A DNA stretch of 64,000 nt from CAVSJJ01 sp963771015 (GCA_963771015.1 CAVYRN010000007.1:1-64000), one strand, 5' to 3'; shown: positions 18,577-27,443, numbered from the stretch's first letter. Translations and numbers: made by a program. The notes: a model not told the origin generated them from the letters alone.

Positions 18577-19809
18577 ATGACCATCACTGTCGAAGAGCGC
18601 AGGACAACGGACGCCGGGCGGCGGGCAGCCCGCCTCGTCATCGTCGCGGACAACCTGACCGGTGCCGCCGACAGCGCCGCCCCCTTCGCGGGGTGGACCG
18701 AGGTCGTCATCCCGCTCGGCCCGGAGGACCCCTGGCCCGACGGCGGGCTGATCGCCGTGGACACCGACACCCGCCACGCGGATCCGGGCACCGCCAGCGA
18801 GCGCGTCTTCGGCGTGGTCCACCGGGCCGCCGCCGAGGGTTCCGACGTGTACAAGAAGATCGACTCGCTGGGTCGCGGCAACATCGGCGTCGAGGTCCGC
18901 GCCGCCGCCGACGCCCTCCGCGTCGACGGCGTCCCGCCGATCGTCCTTGTCGCCCCGGCGTTCCCGACCGCCGGCCGCACCACCCTCGGCGGGGTGCTCC
19001 ACGTCCAGGGCGAACCCTTGTACACCGACGGCCGCGTCGTCCGGTTCGCCGACCTCCTCGCCGGTCACCGGTTCCGGGTCGTCGAGCTGCCCCGACCCGC
19101 CGGCACGGACGACGTCGTCCGGGGCCTGGAGGCCGCGGCGCGGTCGGGCCACAACCTCGTCATCATCGACGCCGAGACCGAGGAGCACCTCGCCTCGATC
19201 GCTCGCGGCGTGCAGGCCTTCGGCAGGCCGGTTCTCATGGTCGGCACCGGTGGTCTGTCACGGCACCTCGTCGGGCTGCTCGGCCCGCGCCCGGACCGGG
19301 CCAGGAGCGCGAAACAGGCCGAGCTGCCCACGCTGCGTGGACCGGCGCTCTTCGTCGTCGGCAGCCCCTCCCCGGTCGCCAAGGCGCAGCTCACCGAGCT
19401 CCTCGCGGCCGGGGTTCACGGCGTGCCGCTCCGGCCGCGGTCCCGGCCGCGGGCCGCCCGCGTCCTGCGCGACCAGCTGGCGCGAGGAGCGGACGTCGCG
19501 ATCTTCCCCGACCCGACCCTGCCGGTCCTGGTCGCCCAGTCCGCCGGGGTGGTCGACGACCTCACGAGGTCGGCGGCCGAGGTCCTCCGCGGGGTCGGCA
19601 CCCTGGTGGTCACCGGAGGCGAGACGGCCCGCATCCTGCTCACCAGGTCCGGCGTCGGCCACCTGCACGTGGCGGGCGAGATCGAACCCGGTCTCGTCGT
19701 GTCGTACCCCGACGGGCACCGACCGATCGTCATCACCAAGTCGGGCGCCTTCGGCGACCTCGACACCCTGGCCCGCTGCATCCCACCCCGCTGGGCAGCG
19801 GCGTCCTGA
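18577..19809 (+). CDS. DUF1537 four-carbon acid sugar kinase, copy 1 (Asp-to-Asn in conserved motif)
   Basis: This 410-aa protein belongs to the DUF1537 kinase family (OtnK/DtnK/LtnK), whose members phosphorylate tetronates such as threonate, erythronate or their keto forms. It keeps the C-terminal nucleotide-binding motifs GGETA and TKSGAFGD. The N-terminal motif reads ADNLTGA, with Asn26 where the family, and copy 2 at 30621, has Asp (ADDLTGA); this may impair or change substrate binding. The start MTITVEE was chosen by alignment with copy 2; the ribosome site is weak. DNA from 18653 to 19530 is almost identical to copy 2, while both ends are more diverged. It converges with the aldo/keto reductase at 19845. 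No PdxA follows this copy. Confidence 0.85.
   Translation: MTITVEERRTTDAGRRAARLVIVADNLTGAADSAAPFAGWTEVVIPLGPEDPWPDGGLIAVDTDTRHADPGTASERVFGVVHRAAAEGSDVYKKIDSLGRGNIGVEVRAAADALRVDGVPPIVLVAPAFPTAGRTTLGGVLHVQGEPLYTDGRVVRFADLLAGHRFRVVELPRPAGTDDVVRGLEAAARSGHNLVIIDAETEEHLASIARGVQAFGRPVLMVGTGGLSRHLVGLLGPRPDRARSAKQAELPTLRGPALFVVGSPSPVAKAQLTELLAAGVHGVPLRPRSRPRAARVLRDQLARGADVAIFPDPTLPVLVAQSAGVVDDLTRSAAEVLRGVGTLVVTGGETARILLTRSGVGHLHVAGEIEPGLVVSYPDGHRPIVITKSGAFGDLDTLARCIPPRWAAAS
18653..19530 (+). repeat. Near-identical direct repeat, left copy (partner 30697-31574)
   Basis: These 878 bp match 30697-31574 with no indel and about 11 substitutions counted by eye. Both lie within DUF1537 genes in the same orientation, exactly 12,044 bp apart. 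Confidence 0.9.
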
Positions 19810-19844
19810 GCTGGGCCACGCGAGACATGGCCGGGCCACCGGGG

Positions 19845-20849
19845 CTACCGGGGCATGGTGGGCCCCGACCCGGCTCCGGACTCCTCCAGCGCCTTTGCCA
19901 GGTCGGCGAGATCCGCGTCTGACAGGTGCAGGGTCGCGCCGGGCAGCCAGGCCGCGGCCTGGTCCGGGCGCCGCGCCCCGACGATGGCGCCGGTAACGGC
20001 CGGCCAGGACAGCGTCCAGGCCACGGCGACCGCGGACGGCGAGGTGGCGTTCCGCTCCGCAACATCCTTGAGCCGCTCGACGAAGGCGAGGTTGGCGGCA
20101 AGGTTCGTCGTGAACTCCGGGTCCTTGGTCCGCCAGTCCTCGGAGTCCAGGGCCGCCATGCGGTCCACCGAGAAGGCGCCGGTGAGCAGCCCGGACTGCA
20201 TGGGGCTGTAGACGATGACGCCGGTCTCGTGCCCGGCGCACCAGGGAAGGAGCGACTCCCCGGCATCCCGGGAGATGAGCGAGAAGGGCGGCTGCAGGGT
20301 GTCGACGTGCCCGACGGCCTCGGCGCGCTCGAGGTCGGGGGCCTCGTGGTTGGACAGGCCCACCGCCCGGACCTTGCCCTCGCGCTTCAGCTCCAGCAAG
20401 GTGCCCCAGTAGTCCTCGATCGGCGTTCCGTCGGCGGCCGGCCAGTGCACCTGAAGAAGGTCGATGCGCTCGACGCCGAGCCGGCGCAGCGACGCCTCGA
20501 CCTCGGCACGCAGCGACGCCTGGTCCGCGATGCACAGAGGATCGTCGAACGGACGGCCCTCCGGCACGATCAGCCCGCACTTGGTGAAGACGTACGGCCG
20601 GTCCTCATCGGGTATGCCGCGCAGCGCCTCCGCCACGACCTCCTCGGAGTGACCCATGCCGTATGCGGGGGCGGTGTCGATCCAGTTGACGCCCTGGTCG
20701 AGGACGTAGCGGATCGCGGCCACCGAGTCCTCGTCGCGCTGGCTCCCCCAGCCGTAGGACCACCCACCCCCGCCGATCGCCCAAGCGCCGTAACCGACCG
20801 GCGTGATGTCCATTCCGGTCCGCCCCAGGGGGCGCGTCGGCAGTGCCAC
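19845..20849 (-). CDS. Aldo/keto reductase
   Basis: This 334-aa (beta/alpha)8 NAD(P)H oxidoreductase has the family tetrad: Asp and Tyr in IDTAPAYGMGHSE, Lys in FTKCGL, and His in LLQVHWP. It is of the aryl-alcohol/aldose type that reduces aldehydes or oxidises aldoses. The start is GTG 20849, with GGAG seven bases upstream (VALPTRPLGRTGM); the longer frame upstream is not family-like. It is the last gene of the minus-strand run of the island, 152 bp after the SDR gene, and converges with DUF1537 copy 1. Its role may be to oxidise or reduce a sugar before the kinases act, which is inferred from context only. Confidence 0.85.
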   Translation of the reverse strand: MALPTRPLGRTGMDITPVGYGAWAIGGGGWSYGWGSQRDEDSVAAIRYVLDQGVNWIDTAPAYGMGHSEEVVAEALRGIPDEDRPYVFTKCGLIVPEGRPFDDPLCIADQASLRAEVEASLRRLGVERIDLLQVHWPAADGTPIEDYWGTLLELKREGKVRAVGLSNHEAPDLERAEAVGHVDTLQPPFSLISRDAGESLLPWCAGHETGVIVYSPMQSGLLTGAFSVDRMAALDSEDWRTKDPEFTTNLAANLAFVERLKDVAERNATSPSAVAVAWTLSWPAVTGAIVGARRPDQAAAWLPGATLHLSDADLADLAKALEESGAGSGPTMPR

Positions 20850-21001
20850 GTGTCTTCTCCATCTCTTGTCAGCGTCGATGAGTGCGTCGTCCCCGCCGGC
20901 CAGTGCCGCGGAGGGTGGGAAGAGACGGCCGGCAGCGGCAGGGGTACCGCCGGCCGTCTCCCGTTCCACCGGCATCGCGCCCGCACGGGCGCCATGCGGG
21001 T

Positions 21002-21892
21002 TCAGGCCTTGGCGGGCCTGGCGTGACCGTTCTCGTCCAGGTAGTCCTTCCAGGACCGCTTGGGCGAGTACCCGAGGATCTTCTGCGCCTTGGCGGTCGA
21101 GATGCCCGACGCGTCCGGCCGGTCGACAGGCCGCAGCTCGATCTTGTCTCCGTAGTACGTGTGGAGCAGCTCGCCGAAGTCCTTGCCGGTGACGTTGTCC
21201 GGCGAGGCGATGTAGAACACGTCGTGACCGGGCAGATCGGACTCCGTGGCCAGGACGATCGCGTCGGCCAGGTCGTAGGCGTCGATGTAGCTCCACAGGT
21301 TGGGCGAGAGCACCGACGCGTCCCGGATCTGCGGGCCGAGGTTCTGCTCGTAGTTGTCCTCGTACTGCACCCAGCTCGGGCGCAGCGAGATGCACCTGAT
21401 GTCGGAGCGCTGCACGGCGGCATCCATCAGCAGCTCGCCGAACCACTTCGTCAGCGCATACGGGTCCTCCGGGTGGATGGGGTGCTCCTCGTCCACCGGC
21501 GCGTAGTCGGGCAGGAAGGGACGCTCCGGGAAGAAGAAGCCCGGCACCGTCTCACTCGAGACGTTGACGAAGCGCTTGACGCCGAACCGGATGGCCGCCT
21601 CGATCATGTTGAACGTCGCCATGATGTTCGTGTGGAACACCACGTGCGGCGGGTTCCCGGTGGGTTCCGGGATCGCGGCGCAATGGACGACCGCGTCGAC
21701 CCCACGGGTGACCGCGAACGCGTCGCCGGCCTGGGTGAGGTCCGCCATCTGGTAGGGCACCTCGCGAGCGCCCTTGCGCTCGAAGGACGGGCGCATCAGG
21801 TCGGTGGCAACGACGTCGTGCCCGTTGTCGAGCAGCGCCTCGACAGCGGCGCGACCCACCTTGCCGCGGGCTCCGGTGACTAGGACCTTCAT
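21002..21892 (-). CDS. NAD-dependent epimerase/dehydratase (extended SDR)
   Basis: This 296-aa extended short-chain dehydrogenase has the Rossmann motif GARGKVG (residues 7-13), HCAA in the cofactor region, the SS pair before the active site, and YALTK (Tyr-x3-Lys). Family members epimerise or oxidise sugars, for example uronate dehydrogenases. The start is ATG 21892. It follows the aldo/keto reductase gene 21924-22907 after 31 bp on the same strand, so co-transcription is likely. Together with the two reductases it could convert an imported sugar to a lactone or acid for the DUF1537/PdxA steps. Confidence 0.85.
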   Translation of the reverse strand: MKVLVTGARGKVGRAAVEALLDNGHDVVATDLMRPSFERKGAREVPYQMADLTQAGDAFAVTRGVDAVVHCAAIPEPTGNPPHVVFHTNIMATFNMIEAAIRFGVKRFVNVSSETVPGFFFPERPFLPDYAPVDEEHPIHPEDPYALTKWFGELLMDAAVQRSDIRCISLRPSWVQYEDNYEQNLGPQIRDASVLSPNLWSYIDAYDLADAIVLATESDLPGHDVFYIASPDNVTGKDFGELLHTYYGDKIELRPVDRPDASGISTAKAQKILGYSPKRSWKDYLDENGHARPAKA

Positions 21893-21923
21893 AGGACTCA
21901 ACCTTTCAATAGACGAACTGAGA

Positions 21924-22907
21924 TCAGCGGTTGTAGGCGGGGGCGACTCCGCGCAGGGTGGCCCACACGTCGTCGCAGACATCGAGAGCCTCCGGACCGA
22001 GGGCGTCGTCGGAGGCGGCGGCCAGGTTCTCGGCCAGGTGCTCGGGCCGTGACGCCCCGAGGAGGACCGAGGTCGCGACGTCCCCGCTCAGCAGCCAGCG
22101 CAACGCCAGCTGCACCAGGGTGAGGCCGAGATCGGCTGCGAGGTCCTGCAGCCGGCCGACGGCGGCATGGGTCGTGACGTTCCAGTAGCGCTCGCGGTAC
22201 ATCGGCGAGGCGAACCGGCCCTCCGTGGGCTCCGAGGCGAGGTGGTGCTTGCCGGTGAGCAGCCCCCCGGCGAGAGGGTTGTAGACGACGGTGCCGATCC
22301 CCGTGGCGCGGGCGAACTCCGCGTACTCGTCCTCCAGCCGCCTCGACAGGAGGTTGTACTGCTGCTGGGCCGCGGCGGCCGGTGGCATCCCGAGGCCGCT
22401 CGCCACGTGGTTCAGCTCGGCGATCTGCCACGCAGCGAAGTTCGAGACACCCCAGGCGCGGACCTTGCCCTGGGCGATCGCGTCGGCGACCGCGGCCAAC
22501 GTCTCCTCGACGGGGGTCGCCCGGTCGGGCTGATGCAGGTAGTAGAGGTCGACGTGGTCCGTGCGCAGTCGTCGCAGGCTCGTCTCGAGCTCGTCGCGCA
22601 CCCGCCCGGGAGCGAGCGGAGCCGTGTCCTGCGGGGATGTCGGGATGCCGACCTTCGTCGCCAGCAACACCCGCGCCCGCAGTCCCGCGAGCACCTGCCC
22701 GAGGATGGTCTCGGAGCGCCCGGAGGTGTACGCGTTGGCGGTGTCGATCATCACCGCCCCGGCGTCGAGTGCCTGCTCGACCAGGCCGCGGGCCCGCCCC
22801 GCGTCGACCTGGTCCCCGAAGGTCATCGCACCCAGGCCCAGCCGTGGGAGCTCGACGGCCGACGGCCGGGTCACCGCGGTCGCCGGGGACGTGTCATCCG
22901 TCGTCAC
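21924..22907 (-). CDS. Aldo/keto reductase
   Basis: This 327-aa member of the aldo/keto reductase family has catalytic residues in IDTANAYTSGRSE (Asp, Tyr), LATKVG (Lys) and YYLHQPD (His). The usual NADPH-binding C-terminal loop is present (LLGASRPEHLAENLAA). The start is GTG 22907, supported by GGAGG six bases upstream. It overlaps the end of the GntR gene by 14 bp, so the two are translationally coupled. The other aldo/keto reductase in the island is only a distant paralogue. Confidence 0.87.
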   Translation of the reverse strand: MTTDDTSPATAVTRPSAVELPRLGLGAMTFGDQVDAGRARGLVEQALDAGAVMIDTANAYTSGRSETILGQVLAGLRARVLLATKVGIPTSPQDTAPLAPGRVRDELETSLRRLRTDHVDLYYLHQPDRATPVEETLAAVADAIAQGKVRAWGVSNFAAWQIAELNHVASGLGMPPAAAAQQQYNLLSRRLEDEYAEFARATGIGTVVYNPLAGGLLTGKHHLASEPTEGRFASPMYRERYWNVTTHAAVGRLQDLAADLGLTLVQLALRWLLSGDVATSVLLGASRPEHLAENLAAASDDALGPEALDVCDDVWATLRGVAPAYNR

Positions 22908-23670
22908 GAGCTCGCCTCCGCTTCTTGTGGTCCTGCTCGGCCGGCAGCCTGAGAACGGCCATGTGGTCGACGACGAAGGTGTCGAAGTCCTCCTGGGTCT
23001 GGGACATGTGGTCCGCCATGGCGGCGCGGGCGACGACCGGGTCCCCGCCGGTGATGGCCTCGTAGACGCCCCGGTGCATGGCGATCGCGTGCTCACGCTC
23101 GTCGGGGAAGGCCGAGGTCTGCCGACGCCCGACGAGCAGGGCCGCCTCCAGAGGCTGGAACAACGCGGCCATGAAGGGGTTGTCGGCCGCCGCGAGGATG
23201 GCCTGGTGGAAGGCGATGTCCGCCTGCACGAAGTCCTCCACGTGGCCGCCGGCGTGCGCGTCCTCCATGTCTTGGATGCACTCCCTCATCTGGGCGAGAT
23301 GGCCCTCGGTGCGCCGCCCAGCAGCCAGACCGGCCACCCCGACCTCGACGATCCGGCGAGCCTCGAGCAGCTTCTTGGGCATGGTCACCGAGGTCGAGTT
23401 GTGCATGGAACGGGCCAGCAGCAGGGCCGGGTCCAGCGGCGACCACTGGGCGGGCGAGTTGACGAACGTCCCCTTGCCCTGGATGACCCGCAGCACGGAC
23501 TTGGCCTTCAGCGACTTGACGGCCTCGCGCACCGTGAGGCGGCTCAACCCGGACATCGCGGCGAGCTCGACCTCACTCGGCAGCATCGACTCAGGCGGGT
23601 AGGTCCCGGCCAGGATGTCGGTGACAAGGGTGTCCGCGAGGTCGTCGGCCAATCCGCGACGTGGGGGCAT
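22894..23670 (-). CDS. GntR family regulator with FCD ligand domain
   Basis: This 258-aa regulator has an N-terminal winged helix (LPSEVELAAMSGLSRLTVRE, then GKGTFV) and an all-helical FCD domain with the metal/ligand motif DIAFHQAILAAADN followed by later conserved His residues. FCD regulators commonly repress sugar-acid operons and are released by a pathway intermediate. The start is ATG 23670 with GGAG in front. An operator-like site lies only 11 bp upstream, so autoregulation is likely. Related sites precede both plus-strand DUF1537 genes, and the one at 30470 lies in the divergent gap to the racemase gene. It therefore probably controls the whole island. Confidence 0.88.
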   Translation of the reverse strand: MPPRRGLADDLADTLVTDILAGTYPPESMLPSEVELAAMSGLSRLTVREAVKSLKAKSVLRVIQGKGTFVNSPAQWSPLDPALLLARSMHNSTSVTMPKKLLEARRIVEVGVAGLAAGRRTEGHLAQMRECIQDMEDAHAGGHVEDFVQADIAFHQAILAAADNPFMAALFQPLEAALLVGRRQTSAFPDEREHAIAMHRGVYEAITGGDPVVARAAMADHMSQTQEDFDTFVVDHMAVLRLPAEQDHKKRRRARDDG

Positions 23671-23680
23671 GAGAGGCTCC

Positions 23681-23713
23681 ATCTGAGGTCTGATGTGTGG
23701 TCGCCTTAGGCTA
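23681..23713 (-). promoter_or_regulatory. Operator-like site and promoter of the GntR gene
   Basis: ATCTGAGGTCTGATGTGTGG (23681-23700) matches the site at 30470 in 15 of 19 aligned bases, sharing GTCTGATG. On the minus strand a TAGCCT -10-like box lies just upstream. The site overlaps the transcription start region of the regulator gene. Confidence 0.5.
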
Positions 23714-23720
23714 ACCGCGG

Positions 23721-24749
23721 TCAAGCTCTCTCCTCGCGCTGCCTCCGCCACATGTTGAGGCCGACGGCGAGGATGATGATCGCGCCGCTGAAGACCTGCT
23801 GCCAGTAGGCCGAGATGCCGAGAAGGATCAGACCGTTCTGGATCAGGCCGAGCAGGGTGGCGCCGAAGACGGTGCCCAGGATGCTGCCCTCCCCACCGAA
23901 GAGGTTGGCGCCGCCGATGACCACGGCGCCGATCGCCGCGAGCTCGTACCCGGTGCCCGCGGACGGCTGGCCCACGCTGAGCCGGGCGGTCTCGATGACG
24001 GCCTCGAGAGCGGCCAGGCTGGACGCGATGACGAAGATCGCGATCTTCACCCGCCGGATGCGGATGCCCGAGAGCACCGCCGCGTCCTCGTTGGAGCCGA
24101 GGAAGTACACGTGCCGACCGAAGACGGTCCGGGTCAGCACGCCATGGGCCACCAGGGCGACAACGATGGCGATCCACAGCGGGATGGGAGCTCCGAGCCA
24201 CGATCCCTGACCGAGGACGAGGAACCCGGACGGCAGGCCGGAGATCGTGCTGCCCTGGGTGATGCCGAGCGCCAGTCCTCGAGCCACGGCGAGCATGCCC
24301 AGGGTGACGACGAAGGACGGGATCTTCGTGTTGGCGAAGATGGTGCCGTTGGTCAGGCCCACCATCGCGCCGGCCGCGATCGCCAGGGCCACCGCCACGA
24401 GGACGGGCAGACCCATGTTGACCATGAATATCCCCGTCAGGACGCTGACCAGCGCCACGACCGACCCCACAGACAGGTCGATCTGGCCGGCGAGGATGAC
24501 GAAGGTCATGCCGATGGCGATGATCAGGGTCAGGGCGATCTGCCGGCTCACGACCGTGAGGTTGCTGCTCGTCAGGAAGTAGGGCGACCTCCACATGAGG
24601 AAGATGACGAGAAGCACGAGGACGGCGGCGAGCCCCGCCTCGCGAGCCCCGAACACCCTCCTCAGCGAGGCCTTGACGACCCCGCCGAGCGTGGTCGTCA
24701 CGTCGACCTCCGGGGGGGTATCGACGGTGGACACCTTCCGAGCGTTCAT
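23721..24749 (-). CDS. Sugar ABC transporter permease, RbsC type
   Basis: This 342-aa inner-membrane protein has about nine hydrophobic segments and the family landmarks GQIDLSVGSVVAL and GTGYELAAIGAVVIGG, typical of ribose-class (CUT2) permeases. It works as a dimer with the duplicated ATPase encoded just upstream. The start overlaps the ATPase stop in an ATGA arrangement (24746-24749), showing translational coupling. The N-terminal 30 residues are polar and presumably cytoplasmic. The GntR gene follows after 50 bp. Confidence 0.92.
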   Translation of the reverse strand: MNARKVSTVDTPPEVDVTTTLGGVVKASLRRVFGAREAGLAAVLVLLVIFLMWRSPYFLTSSNLTVVSRQIALTLIIAIGMTFVILAGQIDLSVGSVVALVSVLTGIFMVNMGLPVLVAVALAIAAGAMVGLTNGTIFANTKIPSFVVTLGMLAVARGLALGITQGSTISGLPSGFLVLGQGSWLGAPIPLWIAIVVALVAHGVLTRTVFGRHVYFLGSNEDAAVLSGIRIRRVKIAIFVIASSLAALEAVIETARLSVGQPSAGTGYELAAIGAVVIGGANLFGGEGSILGTVFGATLLGLIQNGLILLGISAYWQQVFSGAIIILAVGLNMWRRQREERA

Positions 24750-26260
24750 TTCTGAGCCTCCGACACTCCAGTAGCTAGCGACATCACGGCTTCCTCGGTC
24801 GCGGCGGCGGTCTCCAGCTCACCGACCACCTTGCCTTCGCGCATGACGATGATCCGATCGCAGATCCCGAGCACCTCGGGAAGCTCGGACGAGATGACGA
24901 CGACTCCCACGCCCTGCGCGGCGACGGAGCGGATGATGCGGTACAGCTCGGCCTTGGCGCCGACATCCACGCCTCGAGTCGGCTCGTCGAGAAGCAGGAC
25001 GCTGGGGTTGAGCGCCAGCCATCGCGCGAGCACGACCTTCTGCTGGTTGCCCCCGCTCAGGGTCCTCACCTCGACGTCCGCCGCCGCAGCCTTGAGGTTG
25101 AGCCGCTCGGTCTGCGCCAGGGCGAGCGCCGACTCCGAGCCGCGTCGGACGACGCCGGCCCGGCTCAGCTGCGTCAGTGACGGGGCCGCGATGTTCACCC
25201 GGACCGATAGGCCGAGGAAGAGCCCCTGACGCTTGCGGTCCTCGGGGACGAGCGCGATGCCGTGCTTGATGGCGTCGTCGGGATGTCGAGGAGAGATCGG
25301 GACGCCCCGGACCATGACCTCGCCCGACGTGCGCACCCCAGAGCCGAAGATGGCGTGCGCCGTCTCGCTGCGGCCGGCGCCGATGAGGCCCGCGAAGCCG
25401 ACGATCTCGCCGGCCCGGACGTGGAAGGAGACGTCCTGGACCCGCGGACCCGCGTTGAGCCCGCGGACCTCGAGAACCGTCTCGCCCTCGGTCCCTCCCG
25501 TGGGGGCCTCGCCTCCGAAGAGGTCGGTGAGCTCGCGGCCGACCATCATCGTCACGACCTTGTCGGGGGTGAGGTCGGCGGTCTGCTCCACGCCGACCAG
25601 GCGCCCGTCGCGCATGACGGTGACCCGGTCGGAGATCTCGAAGATCTCACGCATCCGGTGCGACACGTAGATGACGCAGACTCCCCTGCCGCGCAGCTCG
25701 CGGACGAGCTCGAGGAGCGTCTGGACCTCCTGCTCGGTCAGCGAGGAGGTGGGCTCGTCCATGACGATGACGCGCGCGTCCATGGACAGGGCCTTGGCGA
25801 TCTCGACCATCTGGCGTCGCGCGACGTTGAGACGGCCCACGACGGTGTCGGGGGTGGCGGCGACGCGGAGCTCGGCGAGGAGCTCGGCGCTGCGTCGGTT
25901 CATGGCAGCGCGGTCGATCCCGCCGAAGCGGGTGCGAGGCTCCCGCCCGACGAAGATGTTCTCCGCGACCGAGAGGTGCTCGGCGAGGTTGAGCTCCTGA
26001 TAGATGACGGCGATGCCGTGGTGCTGCGCCTCGCGTGGGTGAGCCATCTGCACGGGCCGGCCGTCGACCTTGATCACGCCATCGTCGGCGTGCTCGGCGC
26101 CGGCGAGGATCTTCAGAAGGGTGCTCTTGCCGGCACCGTTCTCACCCACCAGCGCCATGACCTCTCCGGCGCGGGCCTCGAAGTCCACGTCGCTCAGCGC
26201 CACCACGCCTGGGTACTTCTTGGTGATCCCAGTCATCGAGATCAGCGGTACGTCGGACAT
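24746..26260 (-). CDS. Sugar ABC transporter ATP-binding protein, RbsA type
   Basis: This 504-aa protein has two fused nucleotide-binding domains, as in CUT2 sugar importers. The first has Walker A GENGAGKST and Walker B VIVMDEPTSSL. The second has the degenerate GLIGAGRSE usual for the family, the signature LSGGNQQK and Walker B LLLDEPTRGVD. The signature of the first domain is replaced by LNVARRQM, a common variant. The start is ATG 26260 with GGAGGAG upstream. It is separated from the binding-protein gene by 78 bp containing a strong hairpin. Substrate is probably a monosaccharide or polyol; sugar acids are also possible. Confidence 0.92.
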   Translation of the reverse strand: MSDVPLISMTGITKKYPGVVALSDVDFEARAGEVMALVGENGAGKSTLLKILAGAEHADDGVIKVDGRPVQMAHPREAQHHGIAVIYQELNLAEHLSVAENIFVGREPRTRFGGIDRAAMNRRSAELLAELRVAATPDTVVGRLNVARRQMVEIAKALSMDARVIVMDEPTSSLTEQEVQTLLELVRELRGRGVCVIYVSHRMREIFEISDRVTVMRDGRLVGVEQTADLTPDKVVTMMVGRELTDLFGGEAPTGGTEGETVLEVRGLNAGPRVQDVSFHVRAGEIVGFAGLIGAGRSETAHAIFGSGVRTSGEVMVRGVPISPRHPDDAIKHGIALVPEDRKRQGLFLGLSVRVNIAAPSLTQLSRAGVVRRGSESALALAQTERLNLKAAAADVEVRTLSGGNQQKVVLARWLALNPSVLLLDEPTRGVDVGAKAELYRIIRSVAAQGVGVVVISSELPEVLGICDRIIVMREGKVVGELETAAATEEAVMSLATGVSEAQK

Positions 26261-26296
26261 CCCTGCTCCTCCCACGTCGTCGAGGGGTGGTGTCCC

Positions 26297-26329
26297 GTCC
26301 GGTCGGGGGCGTGGCGCCCCCGACCGGAC
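26297..26329 (-). terminator. 15-bp stem hairpin between binding-protein and ATPase genes
   Basis: GTCCGGTCGGGGGCG (26297-26311) pairs perfectly with 26315-26329 across a 3-nt loop. It sits directly after the stop of the binding-protein gene (26339) and before the ATPase gene. Such structures typically cause partial termination or protect the upstream mRNA, giving more binding protein than transporter. Confidence 0.75.
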
Positions 26330-26338
26330 AGGTCGCCG

Positions 26339-27316
26339 TCAGTGGGTCGTGGTCAAGAACGAGTCGAGCGTGTCGGGGGTGACGACCTCAACCCCGGTGT
26401 CGACGTTGAAGTCCGACCCGAGGGTGGACGTCTTGGCGTTCAGGTCCACCAGGATCTGGAGCGCCTGCGCGGTCATGCCGAACGGCCGCTGTGAGATCAA
26501 CGCGTCGACGCATCCGCCCTTCATCCCTTCGATGCCCTGGGGCACGACGTCGAAGCCGACCGCCTTGATGGTCCCGCAGGCGTTGGCGGACTTCAGCGCA
26601 CCGGCGATGCCGGGCAGGTCAGAGCCGCCGATTCCGGCGAAGCCGACCAGGTCCGGGTGGGCCTGGAGCAGCGTCTCGGTCTTGGACTGCGCCGTGGCGA
26701 CAGACTCGCCCGACTCCTCAGTGGCCACGATCTCGATTTCGGGGTACTTGGCCAACGCCTTCTTCAGACCCTCGAGCCGCTGGTTGAGGTTCGTTGCGCC
26801 GAGGTTGCCGATGACGATGGCGACCTTGCCCTTGTTGCCGATCGCCTTGGCGAGAGCCTCGCCCTCCTGCTCACCGGCAGCGACGTTGTCGGTGCCGATG
26901 TAGCCGAGGACCTTGCTGTCCGGAACCGGGCCGTCCCACGCGATGACCGGGATGCCCATGTCCGTGGCGCGCTGGATGATCTCCCGCACGCTGGCAGGGT
27001 CGTTCGGGGAGATCGCGATCCCGAGCGGCTTGGTGGCGAGGATGGACTCGAAGATCGAGGCCTGCTTGGCCGCGTCGTCGGTGTCCGGGCCGAGGAACTG
27101 GGCGGTGACACCAAGCTTGCTGGCGGCATCCTCCATGCCCTTGCGAGCATCGACCCAGTACGGGTTGTTGAGGGACTTGGGGAGGAACACGTAGCCTCCG
27201 GCGTCTCCGGCGGCGGCGGTGTCTCCCGACCCGCCGCTGCTGGCCGACCCGCAGGCGGTGGCGGCAAGCGCGACCAAGGCGATGGCCACGGTTGTCTTGA
27301 AGATCCTGTTGCGCAT
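26339..27316 (-). CDS. Sugar ABC transporter substrate-binding lipoprotein, RbsB type
   Basis: This 325-aa protein has a lipoprotein signal (LAATAC lipobox, Cys at about residue 22) and a periplasmic-binding-protein type I fold of the ribose/galactose class: PKSLNNPYWVDARKG near the start, GIAISPNDPASV, VIAWDGPV and GIGGSDLPGIAGAL. It captures the substrate for the RbsA/RbsC-type proteins that follow. The start is ATG 27316 behind AAGGAGACA. The 127-bp gap to the aldolase gene upstream contains short tandem repeats and could hold an internal promoter. Confidence 0.92.
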   Translation of the reverse strand: MRNRIFKTTVAIALVALAATACGSASSGGSGDTAAAGDAGGYVFLPKSLNNPYWVDARKGMEDAASKLGVTAQFLGPDTDDAAKQASIFESILATKPLGIAISPNDPASVREIIQRATDMGIPVIAWDGPVPDSKVLGYIGTDNVAAGEQEGEALAKAIGNKGKVAIVIGNLGATNLNQRLEGLKKALAKYPEIEIVATEESGESVATAQSKTETLLQAHPDLVGFAGIGGSDLPGIAGALKSANACGTIKAVGFDVVPQGIEGMKGGCVDALISQRPFGMTAQALQILVDLNAKTSTLGSDFNVDTGVEVVTPDTLDSFLTTTH

Positions 27317-27390
27317 TGCTGTCTCCTTGTGATGGTGCATCGCCCGGCCGGTGGCCGATCGCATGGGTTGGTGTTTGCGGTATTCGGTTG

Positions 27391-27441
27391 TGTGCCGTTG
27401 TGACGTGAAGGTGTGCCGTTGGACGTGAAGGTGTGCCGTCG
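27391..27441. repeat. Short tandem repeat between aldolase and binding-protein genes
   Basis: A 20-21 bp unit (TGTGCCGTTG, then TGACGTGAAGG) occurs twice, with a partial third copy, at 27391-27441. It is non-coding. Confidence 0.8.
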
Positions 27442-27443
27442 CA

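Noticed and set aside
23704..23716. TTAGGCTAACC near the GntR gene as an iron-box half
   Set aside because: It matches only one half of the DtxR consensus and coincides with the -10 region of the regulator's own promoter, which explains it more simply.
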